Shown: positions 29,955 through 40,398, numbered from the stretch's first letter. The stretch is 64,000 nt of DNA from Streptococcus sp. sy004 (GCF_007859205.1 NZ_VOHP01000004.1:1-64000); one strand, 5' to 3'. Numbers and translations: made by a program. Notes: generated from the letters alone by a model not told the origin.

Positions 29955-29984
29955 AAAACTCTCTAAATAATCTTAGAGAGCTTT
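29955..29984 (-). terminator. Terminator of eno
   Basis: Stem AAAACTCTCTAA (29955-29966) with TTAGAGAGCTTT (29973-29984), one mismatch, T-rich on the minus strand, 9 bp past the eno stop. Confidence 0.85.
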
Positions 29985-29992
29985 ATGATCAA

Positions 29993-31336
<1,344 letters not shown>

Positions 31337-31338
31337 TT

Positions 31339-31367
31339 ATCATACCATAATTCTAAGCATTAGGCAA
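31339..31367 (-). promoter_or_regulatory. Promoter of eno
   Basis: Minus-strand TTGCCT (31367-31362), 17 bp, TATGAT (31344-31339) with an extended TGG, 38 bp before the ATG, which has an AAAGGAG box. Confidence 0.8.
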
Positions 31368-31475
31368 ACCAAAGACAACATCTTTTGAAAAAATCATTTG
31401 AAGAGATTTAGAAACTGGTCTTACTCTAATTTTGATGATACAATAGATGATAGAAATCATCCTCAAGGAGTTATT

Positions 31476-31925
31476 ATGGAAAATCTTGAACAAAAAATTT
31501 TGGAAGCTGCTACGGCAAAACACCGTCTAGACCCTGACCAACAACGCTATTTTTTGGGAACCTTTGAAGAAAGAGTGATTTTGGCTCTTAAAACAGATGA
31601 CGCAAGTAAGGACACTGTTATCAGCAATTTTTCTCAAATCTTACGGCAAATCAGCAGTCAGCACACACCTATCTCTGTCAAAATCTCGCCTAAACTAGAC
31701 CTTAAGCAGCAAATGACCTACCTCAAACTCGCTCAAGAACAAGAAACTAGTGCAACCATTGTCAATGAAAGTCAAGCTCAATCACCCTTTGCTTTGATTG
31801 TCCATACCGACCATGCCGTCAATTTAGACTACAACAACATCAGCGACTATCTCCCACAAGAACCTGAAACCACTCAACAACCCACTGCTAAAAAATCATT
31901 TTTCCAAAAAATATTTGGCAAATAA
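31476..31925 (+). CDS. DUF1694 (YueI family) protein
   Basis: 149 residues from the ATG at 31476 with CAAGGAG 5 bp upstream; a longer frame from 31398 has no ribosome site. N-terminal ILEAATAKHRLDPDQQRYFLGTFEERVILAL is the YueI signature. Acidic centre, C-terminal KKSFFQKIFGK basic tail. No known function. Divergent from eno, convergent with rluD. Confidence 0.85.
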   Translation: MENLEQKILEAATAKHRLDPDQQRYFLGTFEERVILALKTDDASKDTVISNFSQILRQISSQHTPISVKISPKLDLKQQMTYLKLAQEQETSATIVNESQAQSPFALIVHTDHAVNLDYNNISDYLPQEPETTQQPTAKKSFFQKIFGK

Positions 31926-31952
31926 AAAGCTAGGACTTTGGCCTAGCTTTTT
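31924..31952 (+). terminator. Bidirectional terminator between DUF1694 gene and rluD
   Basis: AAAAAGCTAGG, 7-nt loop, CCTAGCTTTTT: perfect 11-bp stem beginning at the stop codon of the DUF1694 gene and 17 bp past the rluD stop. Confidence 0.92.
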
Positions 31953-31968
31953 ATTATATACATCAAGA

Positions 31969-32871
31969 TTACTGGTTGCTTGATCTCAATTTGTCCAGAG
32001 TTTCTTTGAAAATTTCAGGGATATCTGTTTCAAATGTCAAAAAGTCACTCGTTACTGGATGAGTAAATCCCAAGGTTTGAGCATGAAGAAATTGGCCTTG
32101 TCCTTTAAATGTTTTTCTTGGGCCATATAACGGATCTCCTGCCACTGGATGACCAATATAAGCCATGTGAACACGAATTTGATGGGTACGACCAGTTTCC
32201 AAAACAACTGATAATAAGGTGTAGTCGCCAAAGCGTTCCAAAACTTGAAAACGTGTCACAGCTTCCTTGCCCTTAGCCGTCACGGCTTGTTTTTTACGAT
32301 CCTTGTCACTACGACCAATCGGTGCTTCAATCACACCACGATCATTTGGTAGATTGCCATGAACCAAGGTTAAATACTGTCGATGAGATTTTTTTTCTTT
32401 AAGTTCATTCGCCAAGGCTTGATGGGCTTGATCATTCTTAGCAATCATCAACAGACCTGACGTATCCTTATCAATACGGTGAACAATCCCTGGACGCACA
32501 ACCCCATTGATGGTTGATAAATCTTTGATGTGGTAAAGCAGTGCATTAACCAAAGTCCCTGAGATATGACCGGCTGACGGGTGCACTACCATACCTTGAG
32601 GTTTGTTCACGACTGCAACATGGTTATCTTCATAGATAATCTCCAAAGGAAGATTTTCTGCGACATACGCTACTTCTTTTTCTTCAGGTAGTTGATAAGT
32701 AATACAATCCCCTAACTGCACAGCATATTTGGCTTTTTTAACTTGATTGTTAACCAAAACCATTCCTTTTTTAATCGCCTCATTCGCTTGAGAACGTGAT
32801 AGGGAGGTCAAATCTGCTAAAACCTTGTCTAAGCGACTACCAACTACCTGCTCATGAATTTCAATTTTCAT
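31969..32871 (-). CDS. rluD: 23S rRNA pseudouridine synthase, RluA/RluD family
   Basis: 300 residues from ATG 32871 (GGAGAGAAG box in the end of lspA). N-terminal S4 RNA-binding part (GSRLDKVLADLTSLSRSQANEAIKKG), then the catalytic HRIDKDTSGLLMIAKN near residue 135 with the essential Asp, and the GRTHQIRVH motif near 225. Isomerises specific uridines in 23S rRNA; exact sites are inferred from family. Overlaps lspA by 11 bp. Confidence 0.94.
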   Translation of the reverse strand: MKIEIHEQVVGSRLDKVLADLTSLSRSQANEAIKKGMVLVNNQVKKAKYAVQLGDCITYQLPEEKEVAYVAENLPLEIIYEDNHVAVVNKPQGMVVHPSAGHISGTLVNALLYHIKDLSTINGVVRPGIVHRIDKDTSGLLMIAKNDQAHQALANELKEKKSHRQYLTLVHGNLPNDRGVIEAPIGRSDKDRKKQAVTAKGKEAVTRFQVLERFGDYTLLSVVLETGRTHQIRVHMAYIGHPVAGDPLYGPRKTFKGQGQFLHAQTLGFTHPVTSDFLTFETDIPEIFKETLDKLRSSNQ

Positions 32872-33316
32872 TTTCTTCTCTCCAAAACACCAATAACAAT
32901 AATAAAACACCAAAGGTCAAGTAGATGTCTGCTACATTAAAAATAGCAAACTCAACAAAATCAAATTGAAACATATCAACCACATAGCCTTGACGCAGAC
33001 GATCAACAAAATTTCCCAAGCCACCTGCAATAATCAAAACCAACCCCCAAATTTGCCACCAAGAACCATTTAATTGCTTGTACAGGTAATAAACCGCTCC
33101 CCCTATGACAACAAATGTCACCAAGAAAAATAGGATTTGTTGATTTTGAAGCATGGAAAAGGCTGCTCCGTAATTTCTCAAATAAGTTAGACTAACTAAA
33201 CCTGGTAAAAACGTTCTTAACTGACCTAGGCTAATCTGAGCTACCACCCAAAACTTAACTACCTGATCCAAAGCCAGTAACAATAAAATACTCAGTGGTA
33301 CAAGAACTTTTCTCAT
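32861..33316 (-). CDS. lspA: Signal peptidase II (lipoprotein signal peptidase)
   Basis: Membrane aspartyl protease that cleaves prolipoproteins before the lipidated Cys. 151 residues, four hydrophobic segments (about 6-27, 58-78, 87-101, 128-146). Catalytic Asp114 in GYVVDM and Asp130 in FNVAD; NYGAAFS at 48-54 is also conserved. Overlaps the LysR gene by 4 bp and rluD by 11 bp: one operon, the order conserved in streptococci. The cyclophilin at 43936 is a likely substrate. Confidence 0.97.
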   Translation of the reverse strand: MRKVLVPLSILLLLALDQVVKFWVVAQISLGQLRTFLPGLVSLTYLRNYGAAFSMLQNQQILFFLVTFVVIGGAVYYLYKQLNGSWWQIWGLVLIIAGGLGNFVDRLRQGYVVDMFQFDFVEFAIFNVADIYLTFGVLLLLLVFWREENEN

Positions 33317-34227
33317 GCCTTATCCTCTTCTTTCTTATGCTCGAAATAAGCCGACATGACTTCAACAAAACGTGCTGCACAAGGCGACAAAGCCATCTCA
33401 GAACGCTTCACATAGACTAACTGATTGAGCGAATCGTCTGCTAGTGGACGTGTCACAATCTGATCCGACTCTTGCTCCACAAAACCCGAACCAGTCGCAT
33501 AGGCATCTGTTCCTAGTAAAAGCGTGTTTAGAGTGGCTCGGTCGGTCACATTGAAAATCGTGGAGCTTTGACTACGATCAACTAAATGCTCAAAATAATA
33601 GAGATATTCGTCTTTTTCTTGGATAAAACGTACGGTAGGTAAATTAGCCAAATCATCAATCGTTAACGTATCTTTTACCGTCAATGGATGATCTGCTCGC
33701 AGATAAATATGGGTTTGAAAATTGGTTAAATCAACAAATTCCAAACCATCTTGCTCCATTTTAGTTAAGAGATTCGAACGATTTTGCTCATTGAGATAAA
33801 TCAAGCCCAACTCACTATAACCTTCAGCCACTTCATCAAGAATCTGAACAGTCGTTGACTCAAACAGCCGAAATTGATTATACTCAGGATAAGTCCTTGT
33901 AAACTCTAACATCAGAATCGGTAAAAAATCATAGTGCTGGCTAGCAATCGAAAACTCTTTATCTCGTCCAATTAGCTGAGAATATTGATTTTCAAAACTT
34001 TCAAAGTTGGTGACTAGCTTTTGTGCTTTTTCTAAAAAAACTTTTCCACGCTTAGTCAAGACCACACCTGTCGCTAGTCGATTAAAGATTTTAAATCCTA
34101 GTTCTTCTTCCAAGTCTTTGACCGCTACCGATAAACTAGGTTGGCTGACAAATAAACTACTAGCTGCCTCACGAAAGCTACCACTGCGAGCAATAGCCAC
34201 CACATAGCGTAATTGTTGAATATTCAT
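33313..34227 (-). CDS. LysR-family regulator (CpsY/MtaR type)
   Basis: 304 residues from ATG 34227, 9 bp after AGGA; the ATG at 34233 is too close to it. N-terminal winged HTH (MNIQQLRYVVAIARSGSFREAASSLFVSQPSLSVAVKDLEEELG), then a periplasmic-binding-like effector domain. The lspA-rluD context is that of CpsY/MtaR, which controls methionine uptake and capsule/virulence genes; that role is inferred from position and similarity. Confidence 0.88.
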   Translation of the reverse strand: MNIQQLRYVVAIARSGSFREAASSLFVSQPSLSVAVKDLEEELGFKIFNRLATGVVLTKRGKVFLEKAQKLVTNFESFENQYSQLIGRDKEFSIASQHYDFLPILMLEFTRTYPEYNQFRLFESTTVQILDEVAEGYSELGLIYLNEQNRSNLLTKMEQDGLEFVDLTNFQTHIYLRADHPLTVKDTLTIDDLANLPTVRFIQEKDEYLYYFEHLVDRSQSSTIFNVTDRATLNTLLLGTDAYATGSGFVEQESDQIVTRPLADDSLNQLVYVKRSEMALSPCAARFVEVMSAYFEHKKEEDKA

Positions 34228-34239
34228 TGACATCTTTCC

Positions 34240-34328
34240 TATCGTTAATGTTACTATTATATAACTTATCAGCTAATCATTCAATCCAAAATTCTGCCTA
34301 ATTGTAACGACAGATTTTTTAACGATAA
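34240..34328. promoter_or_regulatory. Spaced inverted repeat upstream of the LysR gene
   Basis: TATCGTTAA at 34240-34248 and its inverted copy TTAACGATA at 34319-34327 flank about 70 bp of AT-rich DNA upstream of the LysR gene. It could be a paired operator for looping or autoregulation. The rest of the 34228-34479 gap holds only the NUDIX terminator. Confidence 0.3.
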
Positions 34329-34365
34329 GACTTTTCTAAATAATCTACACTCCCACAACATAAAA

Positions 34366-34387
34366 AGCAGGTCAGCTCTAACCTGCT
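34366..34387 (-). terminator. Terminator of the msrA-yozE-phoH-NUDIX operon
   Basis: AGCAGGT, 8-nt loop, ACCTGCT, with TTTTTA following on the minus strand, about 93 bp past the NUDIX stop. Confidence 0.75.
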
Positions 34388-34479
34388 AATTGCTACCACT
34401 GAGATAAGACTATTTAACTCAACTAGTTATGTAAAAGTCTGAAACTACTGCTATTCAAAAACAGTACTAAAATTTACCT

Positions 34480-34956
34480 TCAATGCCCTAACCCAAAACT
34501 ATTGGTAAAATATTCTTTAATCATCAATTCTTGCTGGGGACTAATGATTTTGATTTGACTTAAATCTTTCTCCGAGAAAAAATTTAAGGCTAACGTTTCT
34601 TCGTTGGTAAATCCTGTGATGTCAAAGTCCTTAACTGCTTTGACCCGATAAAGAAATCCAACTGTCTGAGCCACATCACCATTTGGATAGTTCTCTTCAT
34701 AGTTAGTGTAAACGTTGAGCAATTCTAAAACGTCAATCTCAATACCTGACTCTTCCATAAACTCTCGCTTGAGTGCATCAATCGAACTTTCGCCTAGTTC
34801 CCAACAACCACCTAACAATGACCAAGTACCCACAAAGTCAGACCGTTTTTGGAGAAGAATACGACCTGCTTGGTCAGTCAAAATGCCCACTGAAAAGTTG
34901 AGAAACACCTTATCGTGACCAACTTTAGAACGGATAAAAGAAATGTAGTCTGTCAT
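34480..34956 (-). CDS. NUDIX hydrolase
   Basis: 158 residues from ATG 34956, 6-7 bp after GAGGAG located in the phoH stop region. A complete Nudix box G-x5-E-x7-REFMEESGI is present (GCWELGE...). Substrate among nucleoside-diphosphate compounds is unknown. Last gene of an operon with phoH, 1 bp downstream of its stop. Confidence 0.92.
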   Translation of the reverse strand: MTDYISFIRSKVGHDKVFLNFSVGILTDQAGRILLQKRSDFVGTWSLLGGCWELGESSIDALKREFMEESGIEIDVLELLNVYTNYEENYPNGDVAQTVGFLYRVKAVKDFDITGFTNEETLALNFFSEKDLSQIKIISPQQELMIKEYFTNSFGLGH

Positions 34957-34957
34957 G

Positions 34958-35905
34958 TCACTCCTCATAAGCCTTGATAATTTCAGCTACGACAGGGTGA
35001 CGCACCACATCCTTGGCTGAAAAATGTACAAAATCAATAGCTCTGACCTTGGCTAATTTTTCAGTGGCATCAATCAAACCTGACTTAACATTTTTAGGCA
35101 AATCAATCTGACTGACATCTCCATTGACAATCATCTTAGACTGAAACCCAAGACGTGTTAAAAACATCTTCATCTGCATGATGGTTGTATTTTGAGCTTC
35201 ATCAAGAATGACAAAGGCATCATCCAAGGTTCGACCACGCATATAAGCCAAGGGAGCAATCTCGATGATTTCTCGATCCATCAACCGAGTGGTTTGCTCT
35301 TTGCCCAAAATTCGATACAGGGCATCATAAACTGGACGCAGATAAGGATCAACCTTTTCTTTCAAATCACCAGGCAGAAAGCCTAAATTTTCACCTGCTT
35401 CAACGGCTGGACGTGTTAGGATAATTCGCTTAACCTGCCCACGTTTCAGAGCAGTCACTGCCAAGGTCACTGCTAAAAAGGTTTTTCCAGTCCCAGCAGG
35501 GCCAATCCCAAATACAATATCATGATTTTTGACACTGTCAGTATAAATCTTTTGCCCCAAAGTCTTAACTCTGATGGGTTTACCCGCAAAATCCTTGATG
35601 ATTTCCTCTTCATACAGGGCAATAAATTTGTCAATCTCATCATTTTTCGCCATAGAAATAGCTGTCACCACATCAGATGTATTGATCAACATGCCACGTC
35701 CCACCAAGACCAAAAGGGCTTGAATGACCAAACGTGTTTGTTCTACTGCTTCTGCTGAGCCAAGAACCTGCAACCATTCCGTTCCAACATGAATGGTCAC
35801 TGCCAACTGCTCTTCTAATAATCCTAAATGCCGTTCATTGCTCCCAAAAAGTGCCAAGGCATCTTCAGGATGATTTAACTTGATATCTATTGTTTTCTCT
35901 TGCAA
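34958..35905 (-). CDS. phoH: PhoH-like ATPase
   Basis: 315 residues. Walker A GPAGTGKTFLAV near residue 134, Walker B VILDEAQN near 233, and the RPAVEAGENLGFLPGDL segment typical of PhoH/PhoL. An N-terminal KH-like region (about 1-90) suggests RNA contact. Role in RNA metabolism or ribosome maturation is inferred from family. Confidence 0.94.
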   Translation of the reverse strand: MQEKTIDIKLNHPEDALALFGSNERHLGLLEEQLAVTIHVGTEWLQVLGSAEAVEQTRLVIQALLVLVGRGMLINTSDVVTAISMAKNDEIDKFIALYEEEIIKDFAGKPIRVKTLGQKIYTDSVKNHDIVFGIGPAGTGKTFLAVTLAVTALKRGQVKRIILTRPAVEAGENLGFLPGDLKEKVDPYLRPVYDALYRILGKEQTTRLMDREIIEIAPLAYMRGRTLDDAFVILDEAQNTTIMQMKMFLTRLGFQSKMIVNGDVSQIDLPKNVKSGLIDATEKLAKVRAIDFVHFSAKDVVRHPVVAEIIKAYEE

Positions 35906-35926
35906 CTAACACTCCTTCATGGCTCC

Positions 35927-36142
35927 TTAATGAGCCAAATAATCCTCCCAAATGCGATCAAATTCACTGAGATTAAAGGCAAAACTCGCTTCGTCTTCTA
36001 AATAACGACTAATTACTTCAAACTCATTGGTATGCTTGGGAAAGGTACTATCGTCAAAAACAAAATCTGCCAAAATGGCGACTGCTTCTTGACTTTTCGG
36101 ATTTCTCTGAGTCATCAACCAAGTGTAGAAAGATTTTCTCAT
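35927..36142 (-). CDS. YozE family protein (UPF0346)
   Basis: 71-residue acidic protein, [13 protein letters not shown] at the N-terminus and [11 protein letters not shown] at the end, the YozE/SAM-like fold signature. Unknown function. Overlaps msrA by 4 bp and lies 21 bp before phoH. Confidence 0.92.
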   Translation of the reverse strand: MRKSFYTWLMTQRNPKSQEAVAILADFVFDDSTFPKHTNEFEVISRYLEDEASFAFNLSEFDRIWEDYLAH

Positions 36143-36648
36143 GACCAGTTTTTCTCCAAGAAATCATGACGAATTTTACTAGACAAGGCATAGCGGAACG
36201 GATCTTTTTTATAAAAATCTTGATGATACTCTTCTGCTTCATAAAAGGTCTGAGCTGGCTCAATCGTTGTCACGATTGGCTGATCAAATCGTCCAGAATT
36301 CGCCAACTTTGCTTTTGATTTTTCAGCAATTTCTCGTTGTGCTTCACTGGTATAAAAAATGGCAGGTCTGTAACTATCACCACGATCTTGGAATTGTCCA
36401 AAGGCATCTGTAGGATCTGTTTGTTGCCAGTACAACTCAACTAAGTCAGCATAAGACAACAGGCTCGGATCAAAGATAATCTCAACCGCCTCTGTATGAC
36501 CTGTCGTTTTAGAACACACCTGTTCATAAGTTGGATTAGGCACATGCCCACCCGTATAGCCACTGCGAACTGACAAAACACCCTTGGTTTCTTCAAATGG
36601 TTGCACCATACACCAAAAACAACCACCTGCAAAAATCGCTCTCTCCAT
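36139..36648 (-). CDS. msrA: Peptide methionine (S)-S-oxide reductase MsrA
   Basis: Repairs oxidised methionine in proteins. 169 residues, stand-alone MsrA domain without fused MsrB. The catalytic GGCFWCM motif is at residues 8-14. Strong AAGGAGG box. First gene of msrA-yozE-phoH-NUDIX. Confidence 0.97.
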   Translation of the reverse strand: MERAIFAGGCFWCMVQPFEETKGVLSVRSGYTGGHVPNPTYEQVCSKTTGHTEAVEIIFDPSLLSYADLVELYWQQTDPTDAFGQFQDRGDSYRPAIFYTSEAQREIAEKSKAKLANSGRFDQPIVTTIEPAQTFYEAEEYHQDFYKKDPFRYALSSKIRHDFLEKNWS

Positions 36649-36672
36649 AAACTTACCTCCTTAGTTTTCTTT

Positions 36673-36681
36673 ATTGTAGCA
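36673..36681 (-). promoter_or_regulatory. Extended -10 promoter of the msrA operon
   Basis: Minus-strand TGCTACAAT (36681-36673), 24 bp before the msrA ATG, embedded in the T-tail of the cvfB terminator. No clear -35. Confidence 0.5.
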
Positions 36682-36682
36682 A

Positions 36683-36707
36683 AAAATCTCAGAAAAACCG
36701 AGATTTT
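36683..36707 (-). terminator. Terminator of cvfB
   Basis: AAAATCTC (36683-36690) pairs with GAGATTTT (36700-36707); the minus strand continues in T. Stem starts 4 bp past the cvfB stop. Confidence 0.8.
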
Positions 36708-36711
36708 AGCC

Positions 36712-37569
36712 CTAATCAATCAATTCTGTTCCCAAACTATCTTGTTTGATTTTACCTGCCTTCATCAAACCACCCAAAGCCTTCTTAAACTGTCCTTTGG
36801 AAATGCCAAAAGTGGCTTTAATATCGTCTGGCGAAGATTTATCATTCAGTGTCATAAAGCCTCCATTGGCCTGTAAATAGGTCAAAATCATATGAGCATC
36901 ATTTTCCAACATCTCAAATGAACGAGGTCTCAAGGACAAGTTCAAGGTCCGATCCACGGCACGATAACCTATCACACGAGCATCTAACACCTGACCGAGA
37001 CGTGGCTCTTGGTAACGTTCGCTAGGGTGGATAAAGCCTAACATATTATTTTCAGGCAGATAGACAAAGGTGCCAGACAATTTCAAACGATAGACAATGG
37101 CTGGCCACTGCTGATTTTGCATGTTGTCATAGGCTGGTCCTGCCAATTTTTGAAAAACTTCTGGCTGAGCTGGTATAGCCCAAATTCGTCCTTTTTTATC
37201 CACATCAAGACAGACGTAGAGTTTGTCGCCCTTTTTAGGCCAAAGCTCCTTGAGTTCTGGTAAGATATCTAAGGATACAACGACTTGCTTATCTGGCAAA
37301 CCTGTATCAACAAAAACACCTAGATCACGACGAACCTCTGTTACCACTCCCCAACCATAAGTGGTTCGGCTTGCAGTGACTGGCAAAGTCGTCAAACGCC
37401 ATTTTTGTCGCATATCAGTATAGACAAAGCCTTTAACCATCTCTCCTAGTTCATGCTGACCTTCACTTTTTGATAGGGCCAAAGTGACCCCTTCTTTTTG
37501 AACAAAGTAAAAATCCTGATTTTCATCGGTCACAAGACCTGTTACTTCTCTTGCTAGTAATTTTTCCAT
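36712..37569 (-). CDS. cvfB: S1-like RNA-binding protein CvfB
   Basis: 285 residues with tandem S1-like domains and a C-terminal winged-helix (GGFMTLNDKSSPDDIKATFGISKGQFKKALGGLMKAGKI). The domain pattern and length are those of CvfB/YitL, an RNA-binding regulator of virulence genes in staphylococci; its role here is inferred. The ATG follows AAGGAGAT. Separated from frr by a terminator. Confidence 0.92.
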   Translation of the reverse strand: MEKLLAREVTGLVTDENQDFYFVQKEGVTLALSKSEGQHELGEMVKGFVYTDMRQKWRLTTLPVTASRTTYGWGVVTEVRRDLGVFVDTGLPDKQVVVSLDILPELKELWPKKGDKLYVCLDVDKKGRIWAIPAQPEVFQKLAGPAYDNMQNQQWPAIVYRLKLSGTFVYLPENNMLGFIHPSERYQEPRLGQVLDARVIGYRAVDRTLNLSLRPRSFEMLENDAHMILTYLQANGGFMTLNDKSSPDDIKATFGISKGQFKKALGGLMKAGKIKQDSLGTELID

Positions 37570-37623
37570 ATCTCCTTAGATTTGAACAACTGCCAAATCC
37601 TTTCCTTTCCATTTTGCCAAAAA

Positions 37624-37648
37624 AGCAGGATTTCTCGGAAATCCCGCT
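37624..37648 (-). terminator. Terminator of pyrH-frr
   Basis: AGCAGGATTTC, TCG, GAAATCCCGCT with one mismatch, followed by TTTTTT on the minus strand, 12 bp past the frr stop. Confidence 0.88.
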
Positions 37649-37659
37649 CAAGTCTGTTC

Positions 37660-38217
37660 TTAAACTTCTAACAATTCTTTTTCCTTGTTAGCTGTCATTT
37701 GATCGATGTGCTTCACGGCATCATCAGTCACTTTTTGAATGTCTTTTTCTAAGACTTTTAATTCATCTTCTGTAATTTCTTTATTTTTTTCTTGCTTTTT
37801 AGCCTCGTCCATCGCATCACGGCGGATATTACGAATAGCAATCTTAGCATTTTCACCAACTTTTTTCACATCCTTGGCCAATTCACGACGTGTTTCTTCA
37901 GTCAAGGCTGGAATTACCAAACGAATAACTGAGCCATCATTGGCTGGGTTGATTCCCAAGTCAGATTCATTGATAGCACGTTCAATTTCTTTCAAAACAG
38001 ATTTGTCAAATGGGGTGATTAACAGCACACGGGCTTCTGGTACAGTGATTGATGCCAATTGATTCAAGGGGGTTGGTGCACCGTAATACTCTACTTGAAT
38101 ACGATCTAATAAACTAGCATTTGCACGACCTGCACGAATACTAGCAAACTCACGACCAAGTGATTGGTGTGATTGTTGAAAACGTTCCTGTGCTTTTTCA
38201 ATAATTGGGTTAGCCAT
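37660..38217 (-). CDS. frr: Ribosome recycling factor
   Basis: 185 residues from ATG 38217 (AAGGAAA box); an in-frame upstream extension to 38304 overlaps pyrH and is not used. N-terminal [12 protein letters not shown] and [23 protein letters not shown] are diagnostic. With EF-G it splits post-termination ribosomes. The pyrH-frr pair is conserved. Confidence 0.98.
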   Translation of the reverse strand: MANPIIEKAQERFQQSHQSLGREFASIRAGRANASLLDRIQVEYYGAPTPLNQLASITVPEARVLLITPFDKSVLKEIERAINESDLGINPANDGSVIRLVIPALTEETRRELAKDVKKVGENAKIAIRNIRRDAMDEAKKQEKNKEITEDELKVLEKDIQKVTDDAVKHIDQMTANKEKELLEV

Positions 38218-38230
38218 AATTTTTTTCCTT

Positions 38231-38956
38231 TTATCCTTTTTTATTTGAAACCGTTGTTCCGATATTTTCACCAAAAACAACACGTTTGATGTTACCTGAC
38301 TCATTTAAATTAAAGACAACCAAGTCAATGTCATTATCCATCGATAAAGAGCTAGCCGTTGAATCCATAATCTTCAAGCCTTGTTTGAGAACTTCCATGT
38401 GAGTCAATTCATCAAATTTAATAGCATCTGCATTCTTGCGAGGGTCATCGTTATAAACCCCATCAACACCATTTTTAGCCATAAGAATGGCATCTGCTTG
38501 AATTTCAGCTGCACGAAGGGCTGCTGTTGTGTCTGTAGAAAAATAAGGAGAACCTGTTCCTGCAGCAAAGATAACAATTCGTCCTTTTTCTAAATGACGC
38601 AAGGCACGACCACGCACATAAGGTTCAGCAATTTGTTGCATGGCAATTGCCGTTTGAACGCGTGTGTCAACGCCATACTGTTGCAAACTATCTGCCATAA
38701 CAAGAGCATTCATCACAGTTCCCAACATTCCAGTGTAATCAGCCTGAACACGATCCATGCCAGCTTGCTCAGCCGGTTCACCACGCCAAAGATTACCACC
38801 ACCGATAACCAAGGCAATCTGCACACCTGATGCTGCTACTTCTTGAATTTCTTTAGCCATTTCTTGAACGGTTGGTAGATTGATACCAATCCCTTTTTCA
38901 CCTGCCAAAGCTTCGCCGGACAACTTAATCAATACACGCTTATATTTTGGTTTCAC
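38231..38956 (-). CDS. pyrH: Uridylate kinase
   Basis: UMP to UDP kinase, 241 residues, hexameric amino-acid-kinase fold. KLSGEALAG near residue 11, IGGGNLWRG near 52, [18 protein letters not shown] near 69. Start codon is GTG (38956) with AAGGAG 10 bp upstream. 13 bp before frr. Confidence 0.98.
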   Translation of the reverse strand: MKPKYKRVLIKLSGEALAGEKGIGINLPTVQEMAKEIQEVAASGVQIALVIGGGNLWRGEPAEQAGMDRVQADYTGMLGTVMNALVMADSLQQYGVDTRVQTAIAMQQIAEPYVRGRALRHLEKGRIVIFAAGTGSPYFSTDTTAALRAAEIQADAILMAKNGVDGVYNDDPRKNADAIKFDELTHMEVLKQGLKIMDSTASSLSMDNDIDLVVFNLNESGNIKRVVFGENIGTTVSNKKG

Positions 38957-38986
38957 TATTTCTTTACTCCTTGTTTTATCCTTATT

Positions 38987-38995
38987 ATTTTACCA
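38987..38995 (-). promoter_or_regulatory. Extended -10 promoter of pyrH
   Basis: Minus-strand TGGTAAAAT (38995-38987), 30 bp before the pyrH GTG. A TTGTGA box lies further upstream but the spacing is too long to be sure. Confidence 0.45.
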
Positions 38996-39077
38996 TATTT
39001 TAACGCATTTACCTAGTCACAACTAGATAAAATTTTCTCCTGTCTTTTTCTTAATCAATATCATAGAAAAATAAGAA

Positions 39078-39103
39078 AAAATCCCGTCCAAAGACGAGAT
39101 TTT
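39078..39103 (-). terminator. Terminator of rplK-rplA
   Basis: AAAATCCCGTC, CAAA, GACGAGATTTT with one mismatch; T-rich on the minus strand, just past the rplA stop. Confidence 0.85.
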
Positions 39104-39109
39104 AATAGA

Positions 39110-39799
39110 TTATAATGAGTTTGGATCAACTTTGATACCAACACCTTGAGTTGTTGTGATGGTAATAGAAGTCATGTAAGTTCCTTTAGCTGTTGATGGT
39201 TTCGCTTTAACCATGACATCGTTGAAAGCTTTGAAGTTTTCAACAAGTTTGTCAGCGTCAAATGATACTTTACCGATAATCGCTTGAACGATACCTGCTT
39301 TATCAGCACGGTAAGTGATTTTACCACCTTTAGACTCTTCAACTGCTTTAGCAACATCCATTGTTACTGTACCAGTTTTAGGGTTTGGCATCAAGTTACG
39401 TGGTCCAAGGACACGTCCAAGACGTCCAACAAGAGCCATCATATCTGGTGTTGCGATAACAACATCGAAGTCCATCCAACCATCGTTGATTTTAGCAACT
39501 AGGTCTTCTTCACCAACGAAGTCTGCACCTGCTGCTTTAGCTTCTTCAGCTTTAGCTCCACGCGCAAAAACTAGGACACGAGCTGTTTTACCAGTTCCGT
39601 TTGGCAATACCATTGCACCACGGATTTGTTGGTCAGCTTTACGAACGTCAATGTTAAGGTTGTAAGCAACCTCTACAGTTGCATCAAATTTTGCAAAGTT
39701 CAATTCTTTTGAAAGTGCTACAGCTTCTTCTACGCTGTAAGCTTTAGTGCTGTCGATTTTCTCAAGTGCAGCACGCAGTTGTTTGCTTTTTTTAGCCAT
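39110..39799 (-). CDS. rplA: 50S ribosomal protein L1
   Basis: 229 residues from ATG 39799 with an AAGGAGAAAG box; the 13 residues upstream in frame are not part of the protein. Motifs: [11 protein letters not shown] near residue 72, the [16 protein letters not shown] stretch near 130. L1 binds the mobile stalk of 23S rRNA and usually represses its own operon. Confidence 0.98.
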   Translation of the reverse strand: MAKKSKQLRAALEKIDSTKAYSVEEAVALSKELNFAKFDATVEVAYNLNIDVRKADQQIRGAMVLPNGTGKTARVLVFARGAKAEEAKAAGADFVGEEDLVAKINDGWMDFDVVIATPDMMALVGRLGRVLGPRNLMPNPKTGTVTMDVAKAVEESKGGKITYRADKAGIVQAIIGKVSFDADKLVENFKAFNDVMVKAKPSTAKGTYMTSITITTTQGVGIKVDPNSL

Positions 39800-39825
39800 T
39801 TTTTCTTTCTCCTTGTATGTGGTTT

Positions 39826-39870
39826 TAACGATTTTCATCTCCCACGTCGCTCATCTGCTGATGAAGTCTT
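39826..39870 (-). promoter_or_regulatory. Candidate L1-binding element in the rplK-rplA spacer
   Basis: The 92-bp spacer holds a nested fold on the minus strand: TTCATC pairs with GATGAA around a smaller CATC/GATG hairpin, next to GTGGGAGATGAAAATC. A similar GTGGGAGGTAAAAATC stands in the rplK leader (40344-40372). Interpreted as possible L1 autoregulation sites; not proven. Confidence 0.35.
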
Positions 39871-39891
39871 GCGGGTAAATGGGGCTTACTA

Positions 39892-40317
39892 TTAGTCAGT
39901 AACAGTGAATCCCATAGAACGAGCAGTACCTTCGATCATACGCATTGCAGCTTCAAGACTAGCAGCGTTCAAATCTGGCATTTTAGTTTCAGCAATTTCT
40001 TGTACTTGTGCACGAGTTACTGAAGCAACTTTAGTCGTGTTTGGTGTACCTGAACCTTTTTCAACACCAGCAGCTTTCTTCAAAAGAACTGCAGCTGGAG
40101 GTGTTTTTGTTACGAAATCAAATGATTTATCTTCATAAACAGTGATAACTACTGGGATGATCATGCCAGCTTGATCAGCTGTACGAGCATTAAATTCTTT
40201 AGTGAATCCCATGATGTTGATTCCTGCTTGACCAAGTGCTGGTCCAACTGGTGGAGCTGGTGTTGCTTTACCAGCAGGAATTTGAAGTTTAACGAGTTTT
40301 TCGACTTTTTTAGCCAT
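39892..40317 (-). CDS. rplK: 50S ribosomal protein L11
   Basis: 141 residues, full length. [25 protein letters not shown] at residues 15-39 is the N-domain signature (Pro-rich thiostrepton/RelA contact site). AGGAGG box before the ATG. First gene of rplK-rplA. Confidence 0.99.
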   Translation of the reverse strand: MAKKVEKLVKLQIPAGKATPAPPVGPALGQAGINIMGFTKEFNARTADQAGMIIPVVITVYEDKSFDFVTKTPPAAVLLKKAAGVEKGSGTPNTTKVASVTRAQVQEIAETKMPDLNAASLEAAMRMIEGTARSMGFTVTD

Positions 40318-40343
40318 TTTCTAAATCCTCCTGTTGTGGTTTT

Positions 40344-40396
40344 GGCGGTAATTATAGATTTTTACCTCCCACAGATATGCCCTAAAGCATACTTTC
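40344..40396 (-). promoter_or_regulatory. rplK leader with candidate L1 site
   Basis: The minus-strand leader forms a short GTATGC/GCATAT hairpin followed by GTGGGAGGTAAAAATC, resembling the element in the rplK-rplA spacer. Confidence 0.3.
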
Positions 40397-40398
40397 TC

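Noticed and set aside
38218-38304. 29-residue N-terminal extension of ribosome recycling factor
   Set aside because: Overlaps pyrH; the ATG at 38217 has the ribosome site and gives the exact family length.
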